This document shows positions 24,790 to 34,695 of a stretch of 64,000 nucleotides of DNA, in pieces. The stretch spans positions 62,001 through 126,000 of the forward strand of contig JAJYYK010000003.1 in the NCBI GenBank assembly GCA_021801025.1, in the 5' to 3' direction. Position numbers and translations under genes: made by a program. The stretch comes from Pseudomonadota bacterium. GTDB taxonomy: Bacteria; Pseudomonadota; Gammaproteobacteria; Burkholderiales; Sulfuriferulaceae. Every line of letters begins with the position of its first letter. Position 1 is the stretch's first letter. A model generated the notes under the pieces. It did not search any database. It worked only from the letters and a program-made list of their open reading frames with translations, and was not told the origin of the DNA.

Positions 24790-27609
24790 ATGAAACGCAT
24801 GTTATTTAACGCAACGCAAGCAGAAGAACTGCGCGTCGCCATTGTCGATGGACAAAAACTCATCGATCTCGATATCGAATCTGCCAGCAAGGAGCAACGC
24901 AAAAGCAATATCTACAAAGGCATCATCACCCGTGTCGAACCGGGTCTTGAGGCAGCCTTTATCGATTATGGCAATGATCGGCACGGATTTTTACCCTTTA
25001 AAGAAGTAGCACGCAGCTGTTATCTGAATAACGGGGGTGATTCAAGCCGTCCACGCATTCAGGATGTAATGCGCGAAGGCCAGGAAGTCGTGGTACAGGT
25101 TGAAAAAGAAGAACGCGGTAACAAGGGTGCTGCACTGACCACCTATGTCAGCCTGGCGGGGCGCTATCTGGTGCTGATGCCTAACAATCCTCGTGGCGGC
25201 GGCGTTTCACGCCGTATTGAAGGCGATGACCGCAATGAATTGCGCGATGTGATGGCGCAGCTGGAAATCCCTAACGGCATGAGCATTATTGTACGCACTG
25301 CGGGGATTGGCCGTGGCGTAGAAGAACTGCAGTGGGACTTAAACTACTTGCTACAGTTATGGTCCGCAGTGGATATTGCCGCCAGCAGCCAAAAAGGGGC
25401 TTTTTTGATTTATCAGGAAAGCAGTTTGGTCATTCGGGCAATTCGTGACTACTTCCAGCCCGACATCGGCGAAATTTTAATCGATACTGAATCCGTGTAT
25501 GAGCAGGCCCATCAATTTATGAGCCATGTCATGCCGGGTAATGTCAACAAAGTAAAACTTTACCGCGATACGGTACCCCTGTTCTCCCGCTTTCAAATTG
25601 AACACCAGATTGAAACTGCCTACGCACGCGAAGTTAACCTGCCGTCCGGCGGCGCCATCGTGATCGATCATACCGAAGCTCTGGTTTCGGTGGATGTGAA
25701 TTCCGCACGATCCACCCGTGGTGCAGACATTGAGCAAACCGCATTCAATACCAATCTGGAAGCAGCCGAAGAAGTTGCCAGACAAATGCGTTTACGCGAT
25801 TTGGGCGGCCTCATCGTCATTGATTTTATTGACATGGAAAACCAGCGCAACCAGCGTGATGTCGAAAATCTTCTGCGTGACGCATTACATCATGACCGTG
25901 CCCGCGTGCAATTTGGCAAAATTTCCAAGTTTGGCCTCATGGAGCTGTCGCGCCAACGCCTGCAACCTTCCCTGGGCGAGTCTAGCCACCAACCCTGTCC
26001 GCGTTGCAGCGGTACCGGATTTATTCGTGGCATTGAATCTACCGCCTTACACATCCTGCGTATTATTCAGGAACAGGCAATGAAAGACCAAACTGGCGCG
26101 ATACACGCGCAAATTCCAGTTGAAGTTGCGACCTTCCTGCTCAACGAAAAACGTGCAGACATCGTTGCGATTGAATCGCGCCTAAAAGTCAATATTATAT
26201 TGATCCCAAACATTTATTTGGTGACGCCGCACTACAAAATTACCCGCTTGCGTCAAGATGAACTTGGCGCACTGGACCAACTCGTTCCCAGCTATCAAAT
26301 GGGTGAAACCATCGAGGAAGCCGCAGCGGCAGAACCGCGCAAAGAAACCCGTGCAACAGTTCAAATACCTGTGGTACAGGGCATCACCCCGTCCAGGCCA
26401 GCGCCGGTCGTTGCGGACAAAATTGCTGCGTCGACAGCCAATGCTTCTGCCACCCTTACTGGCAAACCGGGTTTAATCAACCGGATTTTTGGTTGGCTGC
26501 AAAAACTTGTCGAAGAAAATCCAGCGCCGGTTGCCGCACCCACTGCGACGCTTCAAACCGTTCCCGAATCCAGATCGTTGGCAACATCCTCCGTGCAACG
26601 TGGGCGCCAACCTCGTTCCAATGATCGCCGCGAACCACGTCCAGCACAACAGGAATCACGTTCAAACAGAAATGACTCCCTGGAAACCACACCGCGTAAC
26701 GAGCGGCCTCCTCGTCAGGAACGCGCGCCGAGACCAGTCTCTGCCACTCCTGTTGAAAGTGAAACCCCGGTTGCAGACAAACCTGTCCGCGCCGAAAATA
26801 AACGTGCGCCGAGACCCCCCCGCACGCCGCGCCCCCAGGTGGAATCTCAAGCGGAACCTGCAGTAGAAACGACTGAGAATGGCAACGCGCAAGAAGCTGC
26901 TGTACAGACGGCTGCTGCAACAGGCACATCCGAATCACGTAGCCGACGCGGTCGACGCAACCGTCGTGACCGCAAACCTGACCAGGTTAACGGAGAGCAA
27001 CCTTTGGTCGATCAACATTCAGAACAGGGCCTGCTGTCAGACCAAACTCAGCTTGACCTGACCACGACTCGCGACGTGATTGCCGCCGAGACACACACCA
27101 TAGAGCACTCGGTGCCTGCGGTAGTTACACTGCCCGTTGCAAACGAAAACCAGGGGGAAGAACGAAACCCTTCCATCGAAACGGCTGACGACACGCAATC
27201 AGCAAATGAAGGTGTCACGTCGATCAAAACGACTGCCACTGCCAAGCCAGCGAATGAAGGCGTCACGCAACTTGACCATGTCCCGGCACATCACGACATC
27301 GCCACACTGGTAACCCCTCAACCTGAGCCAGTAATGATCCCTGAATCTCGAACCACCGAAATTCCAGTGGCAGAAGCGACAGAGGCACAAGCAGCCAAAC
27401 CACCCATTGAGCAGTTATTGGCTGAGTTGTTGGCACCTTCCAGTGAAGGGGGAAATTTGCAAATGGTGGAAACGCAAAACAAAGAAAATGTGGTCGTTGC
27501 AGACACAGTAACTTCCGCCAAACCGCCGCGCCCACCCCGTCAACGCCGTACAGCCAAAACGGCAGTCGAACCAGTGGCGGAACCTCTGGTACAAATCGAA
27601 ACGCGATAA
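24790..27609 (+). CDS. rne: ribonuclease E
   Basis: This 939-residue endoribonuclease starts MKRMLFNATQAEELRVAIVDGQKL, typical of RNase E. The S1 domain (about residues 37-120) is followed by the 5'-sensor and DNase I-like domain with VSVDVNSARSTRG and IVIDFIDME, which hold the Mg-binding aspartates. The Zn-link CPRCSGTGFIRG is near residue 402. The C-terminal half (after about residue 510) is Pro/Arg/Glu-rich, with RSRRGRRNRRDRKPDQ as an RNA-binding arginine patch, and would scaffold the degradosome. It includes a short amphipathic segment GLINRIFGWLQKLV near residue 566, which is a likely membrane anchor. Length is typical for betaproteobacteria. Confidence 0.97.
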   Translation: MKRMLFNATQAEELRVAIVDGQKLIDLDIESASKEQRKSNIYKGIITRVEPGLEAAFIDYGNDRHGFLPFKEVARSCYLNNGGDSSRPRIQDVMREGQEVVVQVEKEERGNKGAALTTYVSLAGRYLVLMPNNPRGGGVSRRIEGDDRNELRDVMAQLEIPNGMSIIVRTAGIGRGVEELQWDLNYLLQLWSAVDIAASSQKGAFLIYQESSLVIRAIRDYFQPDIGEILIDTESVYEQAHQFMSHVMPGNVNKVKLYRDTVPLFSRFQIEHQIETAYAREVNLPSGGAIVIDHTEALVSVDVNSARSTRGADIEQTAFNTNLEAAEEVARQMRLRDLGGLIVIDFIDMENQRNQRDVENLLRDALHHDRARVQFGKISKFGLMELSRQRLQPSLGESSHQPCPRCSGTGFIRGIESTALHILRIIQEQAMKDQTGAIHAQIPVEVATFLLNEKRADIVAIESRLKVNIILIPNIYLVTPHYKITRLRQDELGALDQLVPSYQMGETIEEAAAAEPRKETRATVQIPVVQGITPSRPAPVVADKIAASTANASATLTGKPGLINRIFGWLQKLVEENPAPVAAPTATLQTVPESRSLATSSVQRGRQPRSNDRREPRPAQQESRSNRNDSLETTPRNERPPRQERAPRPVSATPVESETPVADKPVRAENKRAPRPPRTPRPQVESQAEPAVETTENGNAQEAAVQTAAATGTSESRSRRGRRNRRDRKPDQVNGEQPLVDQHSEQGLLSDQTQLDLTTTRDVIAAETHTIEHSVPAVVTLPVANENQGEERNPSIETADDTQSANEGVTSIKTTATAKPANEGVTQLDHVPAHHDIATLVTPQPEPVMIPESRTTEIPVAEATEAQAAKPPIEQLLAELLAPSSEGGNLQMVETQNKENVVVADTVTSAKPPRPPRQRRTAKTAVEPVAEPLVQIETR

Positions 27610-27628
27610 ACCAGTCACGCGTTAATCC

Positions 27629-27671
27629 AAACGCTGCGGGCATGGCACTGAGTGCCATGCCCGCAGCGTTT
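27629..27671 (+). terminator. 20-bp perfect hairpin terminator after rne
   Basis: The arms 27629-27648 and 27652-27671 are exact complements over 20 bp (AAACGCTGCGGGCATGGCAC) with a TGA loop. The stem ends in A/T triplets on both sides, so it could work in both directions, although there is no long T run. Confidence 0.8.
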
Positions 27672-28094
27672 GTGTGGCTGATATCTCGCACAAATTCATG
27701 TATTGATCATACTGTGTATCGTTGTAATGATTTTACGGGCTGGTGCTATGCAGCAGCATCGCTATTGCTACTCCCCCTGAATTAAGCGATTCGGCTCAGA
27801 GCCCGTTAATGAGTCTTTAGTCGTCGTCGTCCTCCTCCAGAAAATTTCTCCATCTCATCAGCAGGCAGTATGCTGTTATGTGTTATCTAGAGTCTACTGA
27901 ACAAATCTGGATTGAACTAAAGCCCTTAATTTCTCGTTATTTAACCGGGTGTTAGGGATACATTCAGCAATTTCCCGCAATATGGCAAATGGTTGATTTC
28001 TATAGGTTGGGTAAAAAATCTACAATTCCAAATGAACCCGTTAACCATAAAAAGCAGAAGGACAGTATAATTAATAAATTTATGAGAAGCTCCC
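27672..28094. other. 423-bp intergenic region between rne and rdgC
   Basis: No supported gene is seen. On the minus strand a very short frame (27858-27817) reads MRWRNFLEEDDDD; it is only 13 codons long and lacks a known match. The rdgC promoter presumably lies in the A/T-rich 150 bases before 28094, but no convincing -35/-10 pair was found. Confidence 0.5.
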
Positions 28095-29000
28095 GTGTGG
28101 TTTAAAAATATCTTCATTTATCGCCTACCTGTCAACGCCGCCATGACTGCCGCCTTGTTGGAGGAAAAACTGGCCATTAGGCCGCTACAAGCGTGTACAG
28201 GGCTGGACAAACAAAGCCGTGGATGGGTTTCCTGTCGTGGTGACGACCGTCTTGTCCACACCGCAAATCAACAAATACTGTTTGCCTTGGGTGTAGAGCA
28301 AAAATTATTGCCAGCTCCCATCATTAACCGGTTTACCAAAGAGCGCATCGCTGATATTGAAGCGCAACAAGGTTACAAAGTGGGCCGGAAGGAGAAGAAG
28401 GACATCAAGGAAGCGATCACTGAAGAACTGCTCCCCAGGGCCTTTGCGCTGCTACGCACTACCTATGCATGGATAGACCCGATCCATGGCTATTTGATCG
28501 TAGATGCGGCTGCTTCAGCGAAAGCGGAAGAATTACTGGATCAACTGGATAAGACATTGGATGACCTGCCGGTTAAATTGCTGCACACCAAAAAATCACC
28601 TGTTGCGGCCATGACTGACTGGCTTGCCGGAGCGGATGCTCCATCGGGTTTTACGATAGACCGTGAATTGGAGTTGCGTGCCACAGGTGAAAGCAAGGCA
28701 ACGGTTCGTTATGCCAATCACACCCTGGAAGGTGATGAAATTCTTGCCCATATCACAGCAGGTAAACGCGCCACCCGATTGGGAATGACATGGAATGACC
28801 GAATTTCCTTTGTTCTCACCGAACAACTACAAATTAAGCGACTTGAATTTTTGGACATCATCAAGGATGAATCAACCACTTCGGCCGACACTGCCGAAGA
28901 AATGTTTGATTCCGATTTTACCCTGATGACAGGCGAACTCGCCAGTATGCTGACCGACTTGACCGAAGCGCTCGGTGGAGAAGAATTCAATGTGCTGTAA
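28095..29000 (+). CDS. rdgC: recombination-associated protein RdgC
   Basis: This 301-residue protein begins with GTG and MWFKNIFIYRLP, the family start. It keeps the RdgC hallmarks: KQSRGWVSCRGD, IINRFTKERIADIEAQQGYKVGRKEKKDIKEAITEELLPRAF, and the late WNDRISFVLTEQLQIKRLEFLDII. RdgC forms a ring around duplex DNA and limits RecA loading. Its length is normal. The following 29-codon frame and the RIO kinase are on the same strand. Confidence 0.96.
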   Translation: MWFKNIFIYRLPVNAAMTAALLEEKLAIRPLQACTGLDKQSRGWVSCRGDDRLVHTANQQILFALGVEQKLLPAPIINRFTKERIADIEAQQGYKVGRKEKKDIKEAITEELLPRAFALLRTTYAWIDPIHGYLIVDAAASAKAEELLDQLDKTLDDLPVKLLHTKKSPVAAMTDWLAGADAPSGFTIDRELELRATGESKATVRYANHTLEGDEILAHITAGKRATRLGMTWNDRISFVLTEQLQIKRLEFLDIIKDESTTSADTAEEMFDSDFTLMTGELASMLTDLTEALGGEEFNVL

Positions 29001-29031
29001 TAGGTCTTTGACAACAACGGGAGCCAGCCAC

Positions 29032-29121
29032 ATGCTCAACGACGCAAACCGGCTGCAACGGTTGTCATCGGCACATCCTTATGACGATCAAGTCTATTTA
29101 GCGACGGGTACCCATCCATGA
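29032..29121 (+). CDS. possible 29-residue upstream peptide coupled to the RIO kinase
   Basis: ATG at 29032 follows CGGGAGCCAGCCAC and encodes MLNDANRLQRLSSAHPYDDQ and nine more residues. Its TGA overlaps the ATG of the RIO kinase gene (ATGA). The ribosome-binding sequence GGGAG and the exact stop-start overlap suggest translational coupling, but no family is known and the frame is short. It may instead be a leader without a functional product. Confidence 0.4.
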   Translation: MLNDANRLQRLSSAHPYDDQVYLATGTHP

Positions 29122-29969
29122 AGACGCCAAAAAGAATTGAACCCCTGATCCAGGACGGTCTGGTCGACGAAGTCATCCGCCAACTGATGAGCGGCAAGGA
29201 AGCAACGGTCTACGTGGTACGCTGCGGGGAAGAGATACGCTGTGCGAAAGTCTACAAAGAAGCCAACAAGCGCAGTTTCCGTCAAAGCGTGGATTACACG
29301 GAAGGCCGCAAGGTTAAAAACAGTCGCCGTGCCCGCGCCATGGAAAAAAACACTCGCTATGGGCGCAAAGCGAAAGAAGAATCCTGGCAAAATGCCGAGG
29401 TGGATGCTTTATACCGCCTCGCTGCTGCAGGTGTGCGCGTGCCCAAACCATACAACTTTCATGAAGGGGTCCTGTTGATGGAGTTAGTAACCGACAGTGA
29501 AGGTAACGCAGCACCACGGCTTAACGATCTGGTACTCACGCCGGAACTGTCCCGTGAATACCACGGCATCCTGATGGCGCAGGTGGTGCGTATGCTCTGC
29601 GCCGGGACCATTCATGGCGACCTGTCTGAATATAACGTGCTGGTCGACAGTGCAGGTCCAGTCATCATTGATCTGCCGCAGGCCATTGATGCGTCCACCA
29701 ACAATCAGGCGTGTAAAATGCTGTTGCGAGATGTCGGGAACATCACCAATTTCTTTGGTCGCTTTGCGCCTGATCTGATGACTACTGAATATGGCATGGA
29801 GATCTGGTCGCTCTACCAGAGCAGTCAGCTCAGGCCGGAAAGCCCGTTAACCGGACACTTTAAACACAGTGAGAAATCAGTTGACCTGAACAGCATCATG
29901 CGTGAAATCAACGATACGCTCAAGGAAGAAAATGCACGGCAACTTGCCCGTGCATCACGGTTAATTTAG
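29118..29969 (+). CDS. RIO1-family serine/threonine protein kinase
   Basis: This 283-residue protein has the RIO fold: MSGKEATVYVVRCGEEIRCAKVYK (ATP loop and lysine), the RIO flexible loop region with NSRRARAMEKNTRYGRKAKEE, the catalytic loop IHGDLSEYNVLV and the metal-binding aspartate in VIIDLPQAID. RIO1 kinases mature the small ribosomal subunit in archaea and eukaryotes; bacterial forms exist in several proteobacteria with unknown roles. All key catalytic residues are present. It ends 23 bases before a convergent gene. Confidence 0.93.
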   Translation: MKTPKRIEPLIQDGLVDEVIRQLMSGKEATVYVVRCGEEIRCAKVYKEANKRSFRQSVDYTEGRKVKNSRRARAMEKNTRYGRKAKEESWQNAEVDALYRLAAAGVRVPKPYNFHEGVLLMELVTDSEGNAAPRLNDLVLTPELSREYHGILMAQVVRMLCAGTIHGDLSEYNVLVDSAGPVIIDLPQAIDASTNNQACKMLLRDVGNITNFFGRFAPDLMTTEYGMEIWSLYQSSQLRPESPLTGHFKHSEKSVDLNSIMREINDTLKEENARQLARASRLI

Positions 29970-29992
29970 ACCGCTACCGGACCTGTTTTGGC

Positions 29993-30466
29993 CTAATGGT
30001 CACGGCCATTACCCTGGTCATTACCGTTACCGTGGTCATTGCCATGGCGGCCATTACCATGATGATCATTGCCGTACCCATCTTGATGATCACCCCAACG
30101 TCCGTCACGATGATCGCCGCCACGGTGCATCTCCTGGTAACGAGGGGCATATTCACGGTTGTACCAACTGTCTTGCACAAAATAAACGCGCTCACCGCAA
30201 GCATTATATTGGCGACAGTAACGGTGCCAATGCCTGATTTGACCGGGCGGCACGCGCAGGTAGACGGGCGGACGATTCATGTATCCTTGCTCAACCATCA
30301 TCGGCTGGGAATAAATCACCTGTGGCGGCGGGAATCCTCCCACATCGAGTTGACCATAAAAACCGGGCTGGCCGATGTTGACAGAAATGCCGACATCAGC
30401 AACAGCGAGCAGCGGGGTACCGAGCGTGGCGGCAGCAACTGCCGCTGCAATCAGAAAAAGTTTCAT
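29993..30466 (-). CDS. exported protein with a His/Gly/Asn/Asp-rich tail
   Basis: This 157-residue protein has a signal peptide (LIAAAVAAATLGTPLLAVA) and a conserved core seen in many betaproteobacterial proteins of unknown function: VGISVNIGQPGFYGQLDVG, PVYLRVPPGQIRHWHRYCRQYNACGERVYFV. Two cysteines in the core (YCRQYNACG) may form a disulfide. The C-terminal 45 residues are mostly His, Gly, Asn and Asp and could bind metal. It is an isolated gene convergent with the RIO kinase; the start has GGAGAAACAGT upstream. Confidence 0.85.
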   Translation of the reverse strand: MKLFLIAAAVAAATLGTPLLAVADVGISVNIGQPGFYGQLDVGGFPPPQVIYSQPMMVEQGYMNRPPVYLRVPPGQIRHWHRYCRQYNACGERVYFVQDSWYNREYAPRYQEMHRGGDHRDGRWGDHQDGYGNDHHGNGRHGNDHGNGNDQGNGRDH

Positions 30467-30639
30467 ACTGTTTCTCCAGACAAAAATGGCGGGTTATTGG
30501 AAACGATGTTAACGGTGATCGTTTTACAACGATTGTTGACACACCCATCACTGTGAATAACGCACTGCAATGCCGATGCGTTGACGACACAGACCTTCAC
30601 ACAAGTTATAACTGTCAGCGAATACTGTCTGTGCTGCAG

Positions 30640-30657
30640 GTCGGGTTAAAACCCGAC
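30640..30657. terminator. short perfect hairpin beyond the uup 3' end
   Basis: GTCGGGTT (30640-30647) pairs with AACCCGAC (30650-30657). The hairpin lies 37 bases past the uup stop on the minus strand. No T run follows, so its role as terminator is uncertain. Confidence 0.45.
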
Positions 30658-30693
30658 AAGCTGCATTCCGGCTTCAACCCGCGCAAAACAACT

Positions 30694-32619
30694 TCAATCG
30701 GCTTCCAGCGCCTCCCATTCAAGCAGCATTTGTGCCATTTCATTTTCTATCAACGCAAATTCTTTCTGCACAGCATCACGTTGCTCGGGTGCGCCATTGT
30801 AAAACGCCGCATCGGTCATCATCTGTGCCAATTCTGCCTGACGGGTTTCCAATCTGGCAATCTCTGCAAGCACCTGCTCCAAGCTCCGTCCACCTTTTCG
30901 GACAACAACCCGGGGACTGTTCGTTACCGGCTTGTTCACTACTGGTTTGCCCGATACAGGTTTGGCAACATTCAGTACCGGTTTTACTGCAGATTTTTCA
31001 GGTGAATCAATTGTGCCACGCCCACGTTGCAACAACCAGTCTTCATAGCCACCTACATATTCTTTCAAGTGACCATCACCTTCAAAAGCAATCACGTGCG
31101 TCACAATATTATCCAAAAATTCGCGGTCATGAGAGACCAGCAGCACGGTTCCCGGATAGTCTTGCAAGAGCACTTCCAGCAACTCCAGGGTATCAATATC
31201 CAAATCATTGGTGGGTTCATCCAGCACCAGAATATTGGCAGGTCGCGTAAACAACCGGGCCAGCAACAACCGGTTACGTTCGCCCCCTGACAAGGACTTG
31301 ACTGGGGAACGCGCACGCTCAGGCGCAAACAGAAAATCTTCCAGATAGCTGATCACATGCTTGCGCGCGCCACCAATTTCCACGAAATCGCCACCCTGGC
31401 TAATTACATCAATCACACTGGATTCTTCATCCAACTGTTCACGGAATTGATCGAAATAGGCCACACTAAGCTGAGTACCCATTTTTACCTGGCCGCTGTC
31501 AGGCTGCAACTCACCCAAAATCAATTTAATCAGTGTACTTTTACCTGCGCCATTCGGACCGATCAGTCCCACCCGGTCACCACGCTGTATCACGCCGCTG
31601 AAATCACGAATCACCACGCGTCCGTCGAACGCCATATTGATCTTGACCAATTCAGCCACGCGTTTTCCAGAACGCACCCCGCTGTCAATATTAAGATTGA
31701 CCTGTCCACTGTGCAAGCGCCGTTCACTGCGGGTTTGGCGCAGGCTTTCAAGGCGGCGAACGCGACCTTCATTTCGGGTACGGCGAGCCTCAACCCCTTT
31801 GCGTATCCAGACTTCTTCTTGCGCCAGAAATTTGTCAAAACGGGCTTGCTCTGTGGCTTCGATCGCCAACTGCTCTATTTTTTGCTGCTGGTAAGCAGAA
31901 AAACCACCGGTGAAACTGCGCAAACGCCCACGATCCAATTCCACAATTTGCGTGGCCACATGGTCAAGAAAACGCCGGTCATGGGTAATCACCACCACCG
32001 TACCGCCAAATTCGCGCAACACGGTTTCCAACCATTCAATTCCTGTGAAATCCAAATGATTGGTGGGTTCATCCAACAATAACAGTTCCGGTTCAGCCAC
32101 CAAGGCACGCGCCAAAGCCACACGTTTTTTCATCCCGCCTGACAACGTCTCGATGCGTGTGTCCGCATCCAGCCCCATACGGTTCAATACCTGATCCACC
32201 CTGGCTTGCAAACGCCAACCATCCTGGGCTTCCAGTTCGGATTGCAGCGTCTGCATGTGTGCCAGCAAAATCTCAAAATCTGCATCTGCATGGGACAATT
32301 GTTGCGTTAACTCATGGTATTCCAACAATAATCGACACACCTCTCCCACACCTTGCGCCACGGCTTCAAAAACGCTTTGCGTCAAATCCAGATTGGGTTC
32401 CTGCGCCACATAAGCCATGCGCAAACCTGGCTGCCGCCATACCAACCCATCATCGGGATGACAGTCGCCAGCCAATATTTTAAGCAAACTGGATTTTCCT
32501 GCGCCGTTACGACCGATCAATCCCAGACGCACACCCGGCTCAATCACCCAACTTGCTTTGTCCAACAGGCTCACATGGCCGAAAGCCAGAGAAACCCCAT
32601 CTAATGTCATCAGTGGCAT
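30694..32619 (-). CDS. uup: ABC-F ATPase Uup
   Basis: This 641-residue protein has two ABC cassettes. Walker A motifs are GRNGAGKSS near residue 37 and GPNGAGKST near residue 350; signatures are LSGGMKKRVALARAL and LSGGERNRLLLARL; both are followed by LLLDEPTNHLD or LVLDEPTNDLD. The ABC-F linker and a C-terminal coiled coil (LEQVLAEIARLETRQAELAQ) match Uup, which acts on ribosomes or on DNA precise excision. There are no membrane segments. It is followed by a gap; upstream are rnhA and the YafS-like gene on the same strand. Confidence 0.95.
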   Translation of the reverse strand: MPLMTLDGVSLAFGHVSLLDKASWVIEPGVRLGLIGRNGAGKSSLLKILAGDCHPDDGLVWRQPGLRMAYVAQEPNLDLTQSVFEAVAQGVGEVCRLLLEYHELTQQLSHADADFEILLAHMQTLQSELEAQDGWRLQARVDQVLNRMGLDADTRIETLSGGMKKRVALARALVAEPELLLLDEPTNHLDFTGIEWLETVLREFGGTVVVITHDRRFLDHVATQIVELDRGRLRSFTGGFSAYQQQKIEQLAIEATEQARFDKFLAQEEVWIRKGVEARRTRNEGRVRRLESLRQTRSERRLHSGQVNLNIDSGVRSGKRVAELVKINMAFDGRVVIRDFSGVIQRGDRVGLIGPNGAGKSTLIKLILGELQPDSGQVKMGTQLSVAYFDQFREQLDEESSVIDVISQGGDFVEIGGARKHVISYLEDFLFAPERARSPVKSLSGGERNRLLLARLFTRPANILVLDEPTNDLDIDTLELLEVLLQDYPGTVLLVSHDREFLDNIVTHVIAFEGDGHLKEYVGGYEDWLLQRGRGTIDSPEKSAVKPVLNVAKPVSGKPVVNKPVTNSPRVVVRKGGRSLEQVLAEIARLETRQAELAQMMTDAAFYNGAPEQRDAVQKEFALIENEMAQMLLEWEALEAD

Positions 32620-32631
32620 ATTATTCCTGTT

Positions 32632-33078
32632 TTATTTACTGATGATGCCCATATTGGCAAGTGCATCAGCACGCTCATTACCGGAATGTCCGGCATGACC
32701 TTTGACCCAAACCCATTTAATCTCATGTGCAGCAACGATCTCATCCATCTGCTGCCATAAATCCACATTCTTTACCGGCGCGTTAGTGCTGCTGCGCCAG
32801 CCACGCCGTTTCCATCCGGCTATCCATTCGGTCATGCCTTTCAGCACATACTGCGAGTCGACATACAGGGTGACGCGACTGCGTTGTTTAAGACTCTGCA
32901 ACGCCATAATCACCGCCATCATTTCCATGCGATTATTGGTGGTCATCGCCTCGCCGCCACATAATTCTTTACGATGCTCACCACACATTAATAATGCACC
33001 CCAACCACCCACGCCCGGATTGCCTTTGCACGCACCATCCGTATAAATTTCCACGTGGGGTAAATCAGTTTCTTTCAT
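32632..33078 (-). CDS. rnhA: ribonuclease HI
   Basis: The ATG at 33078 follows GAGGGAGTTAAA and gives [21 protein letters not shown], about 148 residues; a seven-residue extension back to 33099 is possible and would overlap the upstream gene as ATGA. Catalytic acids are visible in [29 protein letters not shown] and NERADALAN. The enzyme cleaves RNA in RNA-DNA hybrids. The gloB-methyltransferase-rnhA neighbourhood matches that of E. coli (gloB-yafS-rnhA). Confidence 0.96.
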   Translation of the reverse strand: MKETDLPHVEIYTDGACKGNPGVGGWGALLMCGEHRKELCGGEAMTTNNRMEMMAVIMALQSLKQRSRVTLYVDSQYVLKGMTEWIAGWKRRGWRSSTNAPVKNVDLWQQMDEIVAAHEIKWVWVKGHAGHSGNERADALANMGIISK

Positions 33079-33095
33079 TTTAACTCCCTCATGAC

Positions 33096-33809
33096 TCATT
33101 GCATCGCACGCGTTGCAGGACGCAGCACCGGCGCGATTTCAACTTGATCCGACCAACGGGGTGTAATCAACCGCACGCCCTGCACCCGTTTTATCGCATG
33201 GACAAAATACACCCCGCCCAGCGGCCACCCACGCTCGCCAATCATTTCCAAACGCTCAAACCAGGACATCCAGCGCTGGGGCACGACAGGTGGCACATAA
33301 CAACACGACATCTGTGAGACCACTTCACAACTCAACAAGGCCAACCAGTCACGCAAACGCCCTGCAGCAACGAAATCCCCATGCCAGGGGAATTGTCCAC
33401 GCCATTGTTTATAACGATGGTATATGCCCCATAAACTATAAGGATTAAATCCGCTCAACAACAGATTACCTTCAGGGATCAGCACACGCTCCGCTTCTCG
33501 CAACAGTTGATGAGGAAACACTGAAAACTCAAGCGCATGGGGCAAAACAAGCAAATCCAGCGATTGACTGGGAAAGGGTAAATGCAGTGGATCCGCTTGC
33601 ACATCTCCCATAGAAGACATATCCACATGACAACGTCTGCTTATGCGACTGGCACGCAACAAATCCAATTGTGGCAAACCGATCTGTGCAGCATTATAGC
33701 CGAACATGTCCGCCACCATACGGTCAAAATAGGCTTGCTCTCGCTGGCGTAAATATTCGCCCGAACTATCGCTTACCCATTCTGCAAATGAAAAATAACG
33801 GTCGATCAT
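33096..33809 (-). CDS. class I SAM-dependent methyltransferase, YafS-like
   Basis: This 237-residue protein has the methyltransferase-11-type core: [26 protein letters not shown] near the middle, then [30 protein letters not shown]. The N-terminal glycine-rich SAM loop is degenerate, as is usual for the YafS group. The substrate is unknown. It sits between gloB (divergent, 103 bases upstream) and rnhA (3-base contact or short gap), the same order as yafS in E. coli. Confidence 0.88.
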   Translation of the reverse strand: MIDRYFSFAEWVSDSSGEYLRQREQAYFDRMVADMFGYNAAQIGLPQLDLLRASRISRRCHVDMSSMGDVQADPLHLPFPSQSLDLLVLPHALEFSVFPHQLLREAERVLIPEGNLLLSGFNPYSLWGIYHRYKQWRGQFPWHGDFVAAGRLRDWLALLSCEVVSQMSCCYVPPVVPQRWMSWFERLEMIGERGWPLGGVYFVHAIKRVQGVRLITPRWSDQVEIAPVLRPATRAMQ

Positions 33810-33912
33810 CCTGAAAACGGCAAAATAATGAAAATCTTTTTACGTGACATATCGTTACTCCCACAAATGAGCGGTTAACTGCTTTTTTCAGGATCATGCT
33901 ACCATAGCATCC

Positions 33913-34695
33913 ATGAATACCCCTCTGCTTATTAGCCCGGTACGTGCTTTCAGTGACAATTATATATGGGTGATACACAATCAGCGATATGCTGCGGTCA
34001 TTGACCCCGGCGATGCCGGCCCTGTGCATGATTTTTTGATTCAAAACAACTTAACGCTGTGTGGCATTCTCATCACCCATCACCATGCCGATCATACCGG
34101 CGGCATCACAGAACTGGTGCGGACCTGCCATGTTCCCGTGTTTGGTCCTGCGACAGAAAACATTCCCAGGATGGATCACCCGCTCACCGAAGCGGAGACC
34201 GTTCACCTCGCCCCGCTGCAACTGACCTTGCAGGTCATTGAAGTTCCCGGTCACACATTGGGGCACATCGCCTATTTTGGCCATGGCTGGTTATTTTCCG
34301 GCGACACCCTTTTTGGTTGTGGTTGCGGCCGGCTGTTTGAAGGTACGCCCGCACAAATGCTGACTTCACTGGAAAAACTGTGTCAATTGCCCGCCGGGAC
34401 CCAGGTATTTTGTGCCCATGAATACACATTGGACAACATTGCATTCGCTTTGACTGTGGAACCCGACAATCCTGTTTTGCGCACTCGCTCACAACAGGAT
34501 CACGAACGCATTGCCAACCACCAACCCACTTTACCATCCAGTTTGGGTTTGGAAATGGCTACTAACCCCTTTTTGCGTTGCAATGAACCAACAGTACGCC
34601 AATATGTCCAACACCTCGCCGGAAACAATATCAATCATCCCGTTGAAATATTTAGCCACCTACGACAAATGAAAAACCACTTTCACCTTTCATGA
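33913..34695 (+). CDS. gloB: hydroxyacylglutathione hydrolase (glyoxalase II)
   Basis: This 260-residue metallo-beta-lactamase-fold enzyme shows ITHHHADHTGG, the dinuclear metal site, then VIEVPGHTLGHIAYF, LFSGDTLFGCGCGRLFEG and FCAHEYTLDNIAFAL. It hydrolyses S-lactoylglutathione to lactate and glutathione, completing methylglyoxal detoxification. The length fits GloB. Its end overlaps the start of the transglycosylase gene (ATGA), so they may be co-transcribed, although their roles are unrelated. Confidence 0.97.
   Translation: MNTPLLISPVRAFSDNYIWVIHNQRYAAVIDPGDAGPVHDFLIQNNLTLCGILITHHHADHTGGITELVRTCHVPVFGPATENIPRMDHPLTEAETVHLAPLQLTLQVIEVPGHTLGHIAYFGHGWLFSGDTLFGCGCGRLFEGTPAQMLTSLEKLCQLPAGTQVFCAHEYTLDNIAFALTVEPDNPVLRTRSQQDHERIANHQPTLPSSLGLEMATNPFLRCNEPTVRQYVQHLAGNNINHPVEIFSHLRQMKNHFHLS

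Noticed and set aside
27817-27858. 13-codon minus-strand frame ending EEDDDD
   Set aside because: The acidic end is eye-catching and the TAA is followed by a possible small fold, but the frame is too short and there is no downstream gene on that strand for it to lead.
31357-32082. 241-codon plus-strand open frame inside uup
   Set aside because: The minus strand encodes both ABC cassettes of Uup here; the plus frame has no family and no ribosome-binding site.
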